Assembly (NCBI GenBank): GCA_025464695.1 | Contig: JAODNQ010000174.1 | Span: 1-12,788 of the forward strand | Source: Frankiales bacterium | GTDB lineage: Bacteria; Actinomycetota; Actinomycetes; Mycobacteriales; SCTD01 | Length of the DNA: 12,788 nucleotides | Direction: 5' to 3' | In this document: in pieces, positions 1 to 6,585 of the stretch | Layout of the letters: every line of letters starts with the position of its first letter | How positions within the stretch are numbered: the stretch's first letter is position 1 | The notes under the pieces: generated by a model | Told to the model about the DNA's origin: nothing | Seen by the model: the letters and a program-made list of their open reading frames with translations, nothing else | The model's database searches: none | Made by a program: the position numbers and the translations under genes

Positions 1-103
1 CACCGCGAGCGGGGGCCGGCGTCAGCGGGGCGGCGTCGGCGAGCGCCGCCAGACGGCGGCCCAGCTCGGCGCCGTCGAGCGGGGGACCTACGGGAGCGCC
101 CAC
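1..103 (-). CDS. N-terminus of unidentified protein coupled to the ECF sigma factor (partial)
   Basis: An open frame starts at a GTG at 103 and runs off the left edge, giving 34 visible residues with no recognisable domain. They begin MGAPVGPPLDGAELGRRLAA and continue Ala/Pro-rich. The start is well supported: a strong Shine-Dalgarno, GGAGGAGG, lies at 118-111 with 7 nt to the GTG, inside the end of the sigma gene. The frame overlaps the sigma stop by 16 bp, which implies translational coupling. Genes in this position after ECF sigma genes often encode an anti-sigma factor or a membrane regulator, so that is the leading inference. The visible part shows neither a zinc-binding anti-sigma motif nor a membrane segment. 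Function is therefore unassigned. Confidence 0.6.
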   Translation of the reverse strand, partial: MGAPVGPPLDGAELGRRLAALADAAPLTPAPARG

Positions 104-594
104 GAGGCCGCCTCCTCCCCCAGCGCCGCCCGCAGGCGGGCGAGCCCGCGCGACGTCGCGCTCTTCACGGTGCCCACCGAGCAGTCGAGGGCGTCCGCCA
201 CCTGGGCCTCGGACAGGTCCTCGGAGAAGCGGAGGACGACGCAGGCGCGCTGCCGGGCGGGCAGCTGCGCGAGGGCGGAGCGCAGGGCCTGCCGCTCGTC
301 GACGGCGTCGAAGCCGGGGTCGGCGGCGGGGTGCTCGGGAAGGACGTCGGTCGGGCGCTCGCCGTGCCACTTGCGGCGCCACCAGCGGCTGGCCGTCGTC
401 GCCATGACCTTGCGGACGTAGGCCTCGCCGGCGCCGGTGTCGCGCAGCCGTCCCCAGCGCAGGTACGTGGCCGCGAGCGCGGTCTGCAGGAGGTCCTCGG
501 CGAGCTGGGGGTCGCCGGTGAGCAGCCACGCGGTGCGCAGCAGGCGCGGGGAGCAGGCCTCGACGAGCTCGTCGAAGGACTGCTCGTCGCGCAC
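88..594 (-). CDS. SigE-family ECF RNA polymerase sigma factor
   Basis: Encodes a 168-aa ECF (group 4) sigma factor, which would direct RNA polymerase to a small stress or envelope regulon. Region 2 spans about residues 7-77, with the core-binding helix around LAEDLLQTAL (31-40) and a basic, aromatic region 2.3-2.4 around residues 58-76 (YVRKVMATTASRWWRRKW). Region 4 spans about residues 103-157, with a helix-turn-helix around LSEAQVADALDCSVGTVKSA (127-146). There is no N-terminal extension and no SnoaL-like C-terminal domain. Length and motifs match the actinobacterial SigE-type ECF family. The start is a GTG at 594, preceded by a perfect AGGAGG at 605-600 with 5 nt spacing; the ATG at 608 is out of frame. 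The gene is divergent from the TlpA-like gene and overlaps the following gene by 16 bp. The regulon and signal cannot be read from the sequence. Confidence 0.93.
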   Translation of the reverse strand: MRDEQSFDELVEACSPRLLRTAWLLTGDPQLAEDLLQTALAATYLRWGRLRDTGAGEAYVRKVMATTASRWWRRKWHGERPTDVLPEHPAADPGFDAVDERQALRSALAQLPARQRACVVLRFSEDLSEAQVADALDCSVGTVKSATSRGLARLRAALGEEAASWALP

Positions 595-650
595 GCCGTC
601 CTCCTCATGACCGTCAGGAGCCCCTGTCCCCCACCGTAGGTTCCCCTGTC
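595..650. promoter_or_regulatory. Divergent promoter region with phased CCCCTGTC repeats
   Basis: These 56 bp separate the sigma and TlpA-like genes. On the plus strand TAGGTT at 637-642 is a -10-like box 8 nt before the GTG at 651. GTCAGG (613-618) lies 18 nt upstream of it as a poor -35 match. On the minus strand TACGGT at 638-633 is a -10-like box, with GTCAGG at 661-656, 17 nt upstream. The two -10 boxes overlap by two bases. CCCCTGTC occurs at 621-628 and 643-650, and the related CCCCTGAC at 654-661, so the copies sit 22 and 11 bp apart on one face of the helix. GTCAGGAG at 613-620 is a near-inverted copy of the last. This suggests an operator or a shared promoter element; the binding protein is unknown. 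Confidence 0.5.
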
Positions 651-1256
651 GTGCCCCTGACCTCGCGCACGCTCCGCACCGCCACCGTCCTCATGACCGT
701 GCTGGCCCTCGCCGGCGCGCTCGCCCTGTCGCTGCGCCCGGACGACGACGCCGCGCCGCTCGAGGTGTTCCCGGGCGCGAGCGCCCGGCAGCGCCTGCTC
801 GACCGGGCGGCGCTCGAGCCCTGCCCGCCGGTGGTCGGGGTGGGTCTCGACGTCGTGCTGCCCTGCCTCGGGGCGGGGCCGAGCGTGCGGCTGGACGGCA
901 CGCCGTCGGGCGTCCCCACGCTCGTCAACGTCTACGGCTCCTGGTGCGGGCCGTGCCGCGAGGAGATGCCGCTGCTGGCCGCCTTCCGGGAGCGGGCGGC
1001 GGGCCGGGTGGCGCTGCTCGGCGTCGACGCGCAGGACGACCCCGACGGCGCGCTGCGGCTCGCCGTGGCCAGCGGGCAGCACTGGCCGGCGGTCGTCGAC
1101 GAGGACGGCGACGTCCTCCGCCGCTACGGCAGCGGCGCTCCCGTGACCCTGCTCGTGGACGGCGCGGGCGAGGTGGCGTTCGTGCAGCGGGGCGCGTTCC
1201 GGTCGGCCGCGCAGCTGGAGGCGCTCGTGGCCCGGCACCTGGGGGTGGCACTGTGA
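651..1256 (+). CDS. TlpA-like thiol-disulfide oxidoreductase, membrane-anchored
   Basis: A 201-aa thioredoxin-fold protein of the TlpA/ResA type, expected to exchange or reduce disulfides outside the cytoplasmic membrane. Residues 1-12 are polar or basic, and 13-28 form a hydrophobic signal anchor. The Cys-X-X-Cys active site is WCGPC at 98-102 within LVNVYGSWCGPCREEMPLL, and the cis-proline is P164 in GAPVTLLVD. Two further cysteines, C58 and C72, flank a short hydrophobic loop before the fold and could form a structural or second redox pair. No cytochrome c maturation gene (ccdA, resB) is adjacent, so a role in cytochrome assembly is not supported here. The GTG at 651 has no Shine-Dalgarno but has TAGGTT 8 nt upstream, suggesting a leaderless transcript. 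An internal ATG at 693 would remove the basic N-terminus and is less likely. The nfo gene follows after 4 nt. Confidence 0.88.
   Translation: MPLTSRTLRTATVLMTVLALAGALALSLRPDDDAAPLEVFPGASARQRLLDRAALEPCPPVVGVGLDVVLPCLGAGPSVRLDGTPSGVPTLVNVYGSWCGPCREEMPLLAAFRERAAGRVALLGVDAQDDPDGALRLAVASGQHWPAVVDEDGDVLRRYGSGAPVTLLVDGAGEVAFVQRGAFRSAAQLEALVARHLGVAL
1249..1254 (+). promoter_or_regulatory. Possible -10 box for leaderless nfo transcript
   Basis: CACTGT lies 6 nt before the GTG start of nfo and overlaps the end of the TlpA-like gene. It matches the loose NANNNT pattern seen before several other starts here. No good -35 element was found, and the gene may simply be co-transcribed with the one upstream. 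Confidence 0.22.
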
Positions 1257-1260
1257 GGGC

Positions 1261-2022
1261 GTGCTGAAGATCGGGGCCCACGTCGACCAGGCCGACCCGC
1301 TCGGGGAGGCCGCCGCCCGGTCCGCGGACCTCGTGCAGTTCTTCCTCGGCGACCCGCAGGGGTGGAAGGCGCCGGTGGTGCCCGACGTCTCCCCCGACAC
1401 CGGCGTCGACCTGTACGTGCACGCGCCGTACATCATCAACGTGGCGACGTCGAACAACAAGATCCGCGTCCCGAGCCGCAAGATCCTGCTCCAGCACGCG
1501 ACGGCAGCGGCGGCCCTCGGGGCGAAGGGGCTGGTCGTGCACGGCGGCCACGTCGTCAAGGGCGACGACCCCGCGTCCGGCGTCGACAACTGGGTCAAGA
1601 CGTTCCAGCGGATGGAGTGCCCCCTGCCGGTGCTCATCGAGAACACGGCCGGCGGCGACCTCGCGATGGCCCGGCGGCTGGACGCGATCGACCGGCTGTG
1701 GGACGCCGTCGGCTCCTTCGAGGGCGTCGGGTTCTGCCTCGACACCTGCCACGCCCACGCGGGCGGGGAGGAGCTCGTCGGGCTGGTGGAGCGCGTCCTC
1801 GCGATCACCGGCCGGATCGACCTGGTGCACGCGAACGACTCCCGCGACGCCTTCGGCTCGGGGGCCGACCGGCACGCGAACCTCGGCAGCGGCGAGATCG
1901 ACCCGGACGTGCTGGTCGCGGTCATCGCCGCGGCGGGGGCGCCCGTGGTGTGCGAGACGCCGGGGGGCGCCGAGGGGCAGGCCGCCGACATCGCGTTCCT
2001 GCGGGAGGAGCTCGGTCCGTAG
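1261..2022 (+). CDS. nfo: Endonuclease IV (deoxyribonuclease IV, AP endonuclease family 2)
   Basis: A 253-aa TIM-barrel enzyme that cleaves DNA 5' of abasic sites in base-excision repair and removes 3'-blocking groups left by oxidative damage. It acts in the cytoplasm and uses three zinc ions. All nine metal ligands expected from E. coli Nfo can be placed: H54, H94 (in HGGH), E127 (IENTAGG), D161 and H164 (LDTCHAHA), H190 (VHANDS), D203 and H205 (DRHANLG), and E232 (CETPGG). The substrate-binding stretch PYIINVATSN (56-65) is also typical. It is somewhat shorter than the E. coli enzyme (285 aa), as in many actinobacterial homologs. The GTG at 1261 lies 4 nt after the TlpA-like stop with no well-spaced Shine-Dalgarno, so it is either translationally coupled or leaderless. 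Pairing with a redox protein is consistent with an oxidative-damage role, but that is inference. Confidence 0.95.
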   Translation: MLKIGAHVDQADPLGEAAARSADLVQFFLGDPQGWKAPVVPDVSPDTGVDLYVHAPYIINVATSNNKIRVPSRKILLQHATAAAALGAKGLVVHGGHVVKGDDPASGVDNWVKTFQRMECPLPVLIENTAGGDLAMARRLDAIDRLWDAVGSFEGVGFCLDTCHAHAGGEELVGLVERVLAITGRIDLVHANDSRDAFGSGADRHANLGSGEIDPDVLVAVIAAAGAPVVCETPGGAEGQAADIAFLREELGP

Positions 2023-2129
2023 CCGGACAGACCGTCACCAGTACCCCGAAGAGCCTTGAACCACACCCGTCCCTGAGGCACGCTCCTCGGAAGGCCGCCC
2101 CGGCCGGACGTCTGTCGGAAGGCCTGCAC
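2023..2129 (+). promoter_or_regulatory. Amidase promoter and leader
   Basis: This 107-bp gap holds a candidate promoter, TTGAAC (2056-2061), 17 nt, CACGCT (2079-2084). The -35 matches five of six consensus bases and the -10 fits the loose actinobacterial ANNNT pattern. The implied leader is about 40 nt. It carries the Shine-Dalgarno GGAAGG at 2117-2122, 7 nt before the GTG at 2130. CGGAAGGC occurs twice, at 2088-2095 and 2116-2123. The second copy contains the ribosome site; the first has no evident role. Confidence 0.4.
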
Positions 2130-3518
2130 GTGCGCTCCACCCGAGTCGCGGCCCTGATCGCTGCCGCGCTGATCGCCCCCGCCCTCCCCTCCCTCGCCGC
2201 GCCCTCGGTGCCGGTCGTCACGCCGCTGCTGCGCACGGTCGACGTCGCCCTCGGCACGACGGTGGCGTCGCTGACCGACGAGCGGCTGGTGGGCGTCACC
2301 TGGACCTCGGGGCAGGGCCGGGTGCGCGCCCGCTGGCACTACGTCACCGGCTCGCCGGCGCGGCCCGCGGGCTGGGGCCCCTGGACCGCCGTCGAGGACG
2401 ACAGCGCCGAGCCCGAGCCGGCCGAGCGCGCCCACACCCGCCCGGGCACCGACCCGCTGTGGCGCCCGGCCGGTGCCGACTCGGTGCAGCTCGACGTCGC
2501 GGGCACGGCGAAGGGCCTGCAGCTCGTGCGGGTCACCGACGGCCTGCGGAAGGTCGTCCGCGGGCTGACCGGGGGCGTGGCCGAGGCGGCGACGACCCGC
2601 GGGCTGCTGGGCAGCGTGGGCAGCCGGGCCGACTGGGGCGCCGACGAGTCGCTGCGCTCGGGCAGCCCCGACTACGCCTCGACCGTCAAGGCCGTCACCG
2701 TCCACCACACCGCCAACGGCAACGACTACTCGCGCTCCGAGGTCCCGTCGATCATCCGGGCCGACTACGCGTACCACGTGAAGAGCCGCGGCTGGAGCGA
2801 CCTCGGCTACAACCTGGTCGTCGACAAGTTCGGCGGCATCTGGGAGGGCCGGGCCGGGGGCATCGGCCGCCCGGTGATCGGCGCCCACGCCCAGGGCTTC
2901 AACACGGGCACGCTCGGCGTCTCGCTCATCGGCGACATGACCCGGGCCGCGCCGACCCCCGAGGCGCTCGCCGCCCTCACCCGGGTGACCGCCTTCGCCG
3001 CCGCCACCTGGTCCTTCGACCCCACCAGCAGCGTGACGCTCCGCAGCGGCGGCTCCCCGAAGTTCAAGAGCGGCTCGTCCGTCACCCTGCACCGCGTCTT
3101 CGGCCACAAGGAGACCGGCACCACGGCGTGCCCGGGCGTGCTCATGGACTCCCTCGACGACCTGCGCGCCGGCGCGCTGAAGCTGCTCGGCCCGGCGCCC
3201 AAGATCCTCACGGTCGACGTCACGCAGCCCGCGGCCGGTCTCGCGTCACCGGTGACCGTCGACGGGACGCTGTCGGAGGAGTCCCCCTGGCGGGTCGCGC
3301 TCCGCGACAGCGACGGCACCGTCGTCGCCAACGCCGAGGGCACCGGCACCGCGCCGTCGCTCACCTGGGCCGGTCTGGTCCCGCTCGCCGCCGGCCTGCC
3401 CGCCGTCGCCCCCGCTCCGTCCGGCACCTACACCTGGACCGTGGTGGCCGACGACGGCCTGCACCCCGCGTCGCGCCGCACCGGCACCGTGCGGGTCCGC
3501 TCCCTGCTCGGGGGCTGA
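2130..3518 (+). CDS. Secreted N-acetylmuramoyl-L-alanine amidase (PGRP/amidase_2 type)
   Basis: A 462-aa exported hydrolase expected to cleave the amide bond between MurNAc and L-alanine in peptidoglycan. Residues 1-24 form a Sec-type signal peptide (basic start, Ala/Leu/Ile core, cleavage near LAA). Residues 25-160 are an N-terminal region seen in actinobacterial amidases, with WGPWTAVED at 82-90. The PGRP/amidase_2 domain covers about 165-350: it opens with SRADWGADESLR (165-176), and the zinc site comprises the HH pair at 192-193, H326 (GHKETG) and C334 (TACPG), with Y227 (GYNLV) in the usual Tyr position. Residues 360-460 resemble an FlgD-like Ig domain, ending in SGTYTWTVVADDG (431-443). 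The frame is open further upstream, but only the GTG at 2130 gives the signal peptide and follows a good Shine-Dalgarno. It is transcribed alone and converges on the next gene. Confidence 0.92.
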   Translation: MRSTRVAALIAAALIAPALPSLAAPSVPVVTPLLRTVDVALGTTVASLTDERLVGVTWTSGQGRVRARWHYVTGSPARPAGWGPWTAVEDDSAEPEPAERAHTRPGTDPLWRPAGADSVQLDVAGTAKGLQLVRVTDGLRKVVRGLTGGVAEAATTRGLLGSVGSRADWGADESLRSGSPDYASTVKAVTVHHTANGNDYSRSEVPSIIRADYAYHVKSRGWSDLGYNLVVDKFGGIWEGRAGGIGRPVIGAHAQGFNTGTLGVSLIGDMTRAAPTPEALAALTRVTAFAAATWSFDPTSSVTLRSGGSPKFKSGSSVTLHRVFGHKETGTTACPGVLMDSLDDLRAGALKLLGPAPKILTVDVTQPAAGLASPVTVDGTLSEESPWRVALRDSDGTVVANAEGTGTAPSLTWAGLVPLAAGLPAVAPAPSGTYTWTVVADDGLHPASRRTGTVRVRSLLGG

Positions 3519-3541
3519 CCGTCCCGCTCGCTCCCGGGCGG

Positions 3542-3563
3542 GCCGGGCTGACGCTCAGCCGGC
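3542..3563. terminator. Possible bidirectional hairpin between convergent genes
   Basis: An imperfect inverted repeat, GGCTGA - CGC - TCAGCC with three more outer pairs across one bulged G, lies between the amidase and the minus-strand membrane protein gene. It includes the stop codon of the latter. It has no T-tract on either side, so it is only a weak candidate for an intrinsic terminator serving both genes. Confidence 0.3.
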
Positions 3564-5273
3564 GCCGAGGTCGAACACCACGGCGGTGTCGTCGCGCCGC
3601 AGCACCGTGACCCCGCTGCCCGGCACCGGCTCGCGCGCGGCCAGCCCGTCGAACGGCGTCCCGGGCAGGCGCTGCGGCACGGCGACCACCGTCCGGACGC
3701 CGTAGGCCCGCAGGGCGGCGACCGCCGCGGGGTCGGGGAACGACGGGATCGCCTTGCGCAGCTCGTCGAGCGGCCGGGGCAGGAAGCCGCTGCTTCCGTT
3801 CACCAGCCGCGGGAAGCCGTCGGTCGACCACAGCGCCCAGGTCTGGTCGACGAACTCGTCCGTCGGCAGGACCAGCACCGGCTCCGGCAGGGCGGCGAGC
3901 TCCAGACCGGCCGGCGGCAGCGGCGGGGACGGGTACGCGACGTGGTCGCGCCCCTCCACGAGGACCCCGGCCACGAGCACCAGGGACAGCGCGGCGCCCA
4001 CGCGGCGGGACGGCAGCAGCCCGCGCAGCCGGTCGACGCCCTGCACGGCGAGCAGGCCGAGCGCCAGCCAGGCGAGGGTGACGAGCCGGCCGGGCGTGCG
4101 CACCCCCTGCCAGCCGGGCAGGTGCTCGAAGACGGGGACGTAGGTCAGCCGCCCGTCGAGGGGGCCCTGCGTCCCGAGCGCGAGCACGCAGCACACCGCG
4201 ACGACGGCGACGAGGGCCAGCCGACGACGACGGGTCCCCCGGCCGACCAGGAGCCCGAGGACGGCCAGGACGGTCACGACCAGGCCGGGAGCGAGCGACA
4301 TCTCCGGCGCCGACAGCAGGCCCTCGCGCAGCCCGGACGTCACCTGCCCCCAGGCCGCGGACTCGGCCGGGGCGGTGATCAGGCTGCGCAGCGGCGGGCT
4401 GTAGAGGTCGACGTTGGGCAGGTCGCGGCGCGACTCCGGGAACCGCTCCACCACCGAGCGGTAGGGCAGCGACAGCAGCACGCCCGTGACGAGGAAGACG
4501 GCCGCGCCGAGGGCGTCGGCGCGCAGCAGCGCCGTCGGGGGGCGGACGCGTCGTACCGCCGCACGGACGAGCGCGACCGCGGACAGCACCGCCAGCAGGT
4601 AGGCGAACTGCAGCCCGATGCCGAAGCCGAGGCTGACCTGCCAGGCCGCCACGACCCAGCCGGCGAACGCCCAGCCGGGCCGGACCGGGCCCGGGGTCCT
4701 GCCCCGCACCCCGTGGCCGCGGGCGAGCAGCGCGAGCGCCAGCGGGATGCCCCCGCTGGACAGGATGTTGAGGTGCCCGACCTGCGCGGTGCGCCAGGGG
4801 TTGAAGGCGAACGCCGCGCCGGCGACCGCCGCGGCTCCCCGGCTGCCGCCGAGCTGCCGGGCCAGCACGTAGGCGCCGGCAAAGGCCAGGGCGTACGCGA
4901 ACAGGAAGAGGAGGTCGTAGCGGAGCACGGCCGAGCCCGGCCCGGAGCCGAGCAGGCCGGCGGGCGCGTACCCGAGCAGGCTGTCGGAGAAGCCGAGCGA
5001 GGTCTGCAGCGGGGCGAACAGGTTCGCGTCGAACGGGTGGAGCGGCTGGCGGGCCAGCGCGTGGCCGACCCAGGCCAGCTCCCAGGTCTGCAGCAGCGGG
5101 TCGCCGAGGTCGCCGGGGACGACCTTGCCGAGGTGGCGCACCAGCGACCACCGCAGACCCGACACCAGGAGCAGCCCCGCGAGGAGCGCGAGGAGCCCCT
5201 CCTGGACGACGGAGACCCGGCGCCGGCTGACGGTCGGGACCGGCTCCACGGACTCGGTCGCGGGAGAGGCCAC
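3555..5273 (-). CDS. Polytopic GT-C-like membrane glycosyltransferase (hypothetical)
   Basis: A 572-aa integral membrane protein with roughly ten hydrophobic segments between residues 25 and 440, then an outside-facing soluble tail of about 130 residues. The first extracytoplasmic loop carries GDLGDP (54-59; D55 and D58) followed by WELAWVGHALARQPLHPFDA (64-83). This arrangement is characteristic of GT-C-fold enzymes that take sugars from polyprenyl-phosphate donors, where an acidic residue in this loop is catalytic. FNPWRTAQVGHLNI (157-170) and GVRTPGRL (390-397) also resemble YfhO/GT39-like membrane proteins. Acceptor and sugar cannot be deduced. The start at GTG 5273 lacks a Shine-Dalgarno but has TAGGTT 8 nt upstream (5287-5282), the same layout as the TlpA-like gene. 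The gene is monocistronic, convergent with the amidase and divergent from the PIG-V gene. Confidence 0.78.
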   Translation of the reverse strand: MASPATESVEPVPTVSRRRVSVVQEGLLALLAGLLLVSGLRWSLVRHLGKVVPGDLGDPLLQTWELAWVGHALARQPLHPFDANLFAPLQTSLGFSDSLLGYAPAGLLGSGPGSAVLRYDLLFLFAYALAFAGAYVLARQLGGSRGAAAVAGAAFAFNPWRTAQVGHLNILSSGGIPLALALLARGHGVRGRTPGPVRPGWAFAGWVVAAWQVSLGFGIGLQFAYLLAVLSAVALVRAAVRRVRPPTALLRADALGAAVFLVTGVLLSLPYRSVVERFPESRRDLPNVDLYSPPLRSLITAPAESAAWGQVTSGLREGLLSAPEMSLAPGLVVTVLAVLGLLVGRGTRRRRLALVAVVAVCCVLALGTQGPLDGRLTYVPVFEHLPGWQGVRTPGRLVTLAWLALGLLAVQGVDRLRGLLPSRRVGAALSLVLVAGVLVEGRDHVAYPSPPLPPAGLELAALPEPVLVLPTDEFVDQTWALWSTDGFPRLVNGSSGFLPRPLDELRKAIPSFPDPAAVAALRAYGVRTVVAVPQRLPGTPFDGLAAREPVPGSGVTVLRRDDTAVVFDLGAG

Positions 5274-5281
5274 GGGACGAG

Positions 5282-5287
5282 AACCTA
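5282..5287 (-). promoter_or_regulatory. -10 box of probable leaderless promoter
   Basis: TAGGTT on the minus strand lies 8 nt before the GTG at 5273. Hexamer and spacing are identical to those before the TlpA-like gene at 637-651. No convincing -35 element is visible 16-18 nt upstream. With no Shine-Dalgarno present, transcription probably starts at or next to the start codon. Confidence 0.5.
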
Positions 5288-5316
5288 ACGGCTGCCGTGC
5301 CCGGCCCGGCCGGTGA

Positions 5317-5322
5317 CAGTCT
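5317..5322 (+). promoter_or_regulatory. Possible -10 box upstream of PIG-V gene
   Basis: CAGTCT lies 6 nt before the GTG at 5329 and fits the NANNNT pattern. The 6-nt spacer is GGAGGG, a ribosome-site-like sequence but too close to the GTG to work in the normal way. The start could be leaderless. Confidence 0.27.
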
Positions 5323-5328
5323 GGAGGG

Positions 5329-6579
5329 GTGACGTCCCCCTCCGTCCCGCTGGACGACCTCCCGGTCGACGCCGAGCCGGCTGCCGGCCCCCCCAGGTCG
5401 GGGCTCCGGCGTCGGCTGCCGGCCCTGCCGCCCGGCGTCGGCTACTGCCTGCGCGTCTTCCTGCTGGTCCGCGCCGGCCTGTTCGTCCTGGGCCTGCTCG
5501 CCGTGGGCCTGGTACCGCAGAACGAGCGGGTCGGGGTGCCGGGCTGGGCGTCGCCGCCGATCGCGCAGGGCTGGAGCAACCTCGTCACGGCGTGGGAGCG
5601 CTCCGACGCCCTCTGGTACCTGTCGATCGCCCAGGACGGCTACCGCGACGACGACGGCAGCGGTGCGTTCTTCCCGCTCTACCCGGTGATGGTCCGGGGC
5701 TTCACGCCGCTGGTGGGAGGGCACCCGCTGCTCGCGGCGTACCTGGTGGCGAACCTGGCGCTGCTCGCCGGCCTGGTCCTGCTGTACCGCCTGACCGAGC
5801 TCGAGCTGTCGACGTCGATCGCCCGCCGCGCCGTGCTCTACACCTGCCTGTTCCCGACCGGCTTCTTCCTGTTCGCGCCCTACACGGAGTCGCTGTTCCT
5901 CGCGCTGTCGGTGGGCGCGCTGCTGGCCGCCCGACGCCGGGCCTGGGGCACCGCCGCCGTCGTCGGGGCCCTCGCCGCCCTGACCCGCAGCCCGGGCTTC
6001 CTGCTGGCGCTGCCCATCGCGGTCGAGGCGCTGGCCGTGGCCCGCAGCGAGTCGGGACGACGGCGCTGGGAGCAGCTCGCCGCCGGCCTGGGCGCGAGCG
6101 CCGCCGTCGGGGGCGGCCTCGCCCTGTACCTGCTGTTCTGGCGCTCCCGCGGCGACTGGCGGCACCCGATCACGCTGCAGCAGACCGCCTGGGGCAAGGA
6201 GCGGACCTGGCCCTGGGAGACGCTCTGGGACGGGGTGAGGACCGGCCTGCAGTTCCCCGGCAGCTACCCGGGCGGCTACTTCACGGTCGACGCCCTCGTG
6301 GTGCTGCTCGTCCTGGCCGGTCTGGTCTGGTCGGCGGTGCGGCTGCGGCCCTCCTACACGGCGTACGTCCTCGCGGTCGTCCTGCTGCCGCTGTTCCTGG
6401 AGTTCAGCTCGCGGCCGCTGCTGTCGCTCCCGCGCATCTACCTCGTCGCCTTCCCCGTGTACTGGGCGATGGCCCGGTTCGCCGAGCGCTGGCGGGCGCA
6501 CGAGCTGGTGCTCGTCACGAGCACCGCGGCCTGGGCCGTGCTCGCCACGATGTTCGTCAGCTCCTACCCGATCTTCTAG
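5329..6579 (+). CDS. Mannosyltransferase family protein (PIG-V-like, GT-C fold)
   Basis: A 416-aa polytopic membrane protein of the PIG-V-like mannosyltransferase family, expected to transfer mannose from polyprenyl-phosphate-mannose to an envelope acceptor on the outer face of the membrane. After a cytoplasmic N-terminus and a first membrane segment (about 42-62), the outside loop carries the family motif ERSDALWYLSIAQDGY (90-105), with D93 the likely catalytic acid, followed by FFPLYP (114-119). Later signatures are PYTESLFLALSVGALLA (184-200), LTRSPGFLLALP (218-229) and SLPRIYL (366-372). Length is normal for bacterial members. The GTG at 5329 is the only sensible start before the first membrane segment. 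GGAGG lies only 1 nt away, too close for a usual Shine-Dalgarno. The gene stands alone and ends 6 bp from the convergent stop of another PIG-V-family gene. The acceptor is unknown. Confidence 0.85.
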   Translation: MTSPSVPLDDLPVDAEPAAGPPRSGLRRRLPALPPGVGYCLRVFLLVRAGLFVLGLLAVGLVPQNERVGVPGWASPPIAQGWSNLVTAWERSDALWYLSIAQDGYRDDDGSGAFFPLYPVMVRGFTPLVGGHPLLAAYLVANLALLAGLVLLYRLTELELSTSIARRAVLYTCLFPTGFFLFAPYTESLFLALSVGALLAARRRAWGTAAVVGALAALTRSPGFLLALPIAVEALAVARSESGRRRWEQLAAGLGASAAVGGGLALYLLFWRSRGDWRHPITLQQTAWGKERTWPWETLWDGVRTGLQFPGSYPGGYFTVDALVVLLVLAGLVWSAVRLRPSYTAYVLAVVLLPLFLEFSSRPLLSLPRIYLVAFPVYWAMARFAERWRAHELVLVTSTAAWAVLATMFVSSYPIF

Positions 6580-6585
6580 GGGCCC

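Noticed and set aside
633..655. GGAAC motif on the minus strand as an ECF-type autoregulatory -35 for the sigma gene
   Set aside because: No ECF-like -10 follows at 16-17 nt. The TACGGT box fits a housekeeping-type promoter better.
651..1256. TlpA-like gene as part of cytochrome c maturation
   Set aside because: The fold fits ResA/TlpA proteins generally, but no ccdA, resB or resC gene is in the window to support that role.
1362..2129. Upstream in-frame extension of the amidase
   Set aside because: The extension lies over nfo in another frame and would bury the signal peptide. The GTG at 2130 has a Shine-Dalgarno and begins a proper signal sequence.
165..3107. 980-aa open frame on the minus strand
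   Set aside because: It runs antisense through the sigma, TlpA-like, nfo and amidase genes. It is low-complexity Arg/Gly/Ala/Pro sequence with no domain, a common artefact of very GC-rich DNA.
3361..6501. 1046-aa open frame on the minus strand
   Set aside because: It is Arg/Pro/Gly-rich without motifs and overlaps the genuine GT-C-like gene, the PIG-V gene and the amidase end in wrong frames.
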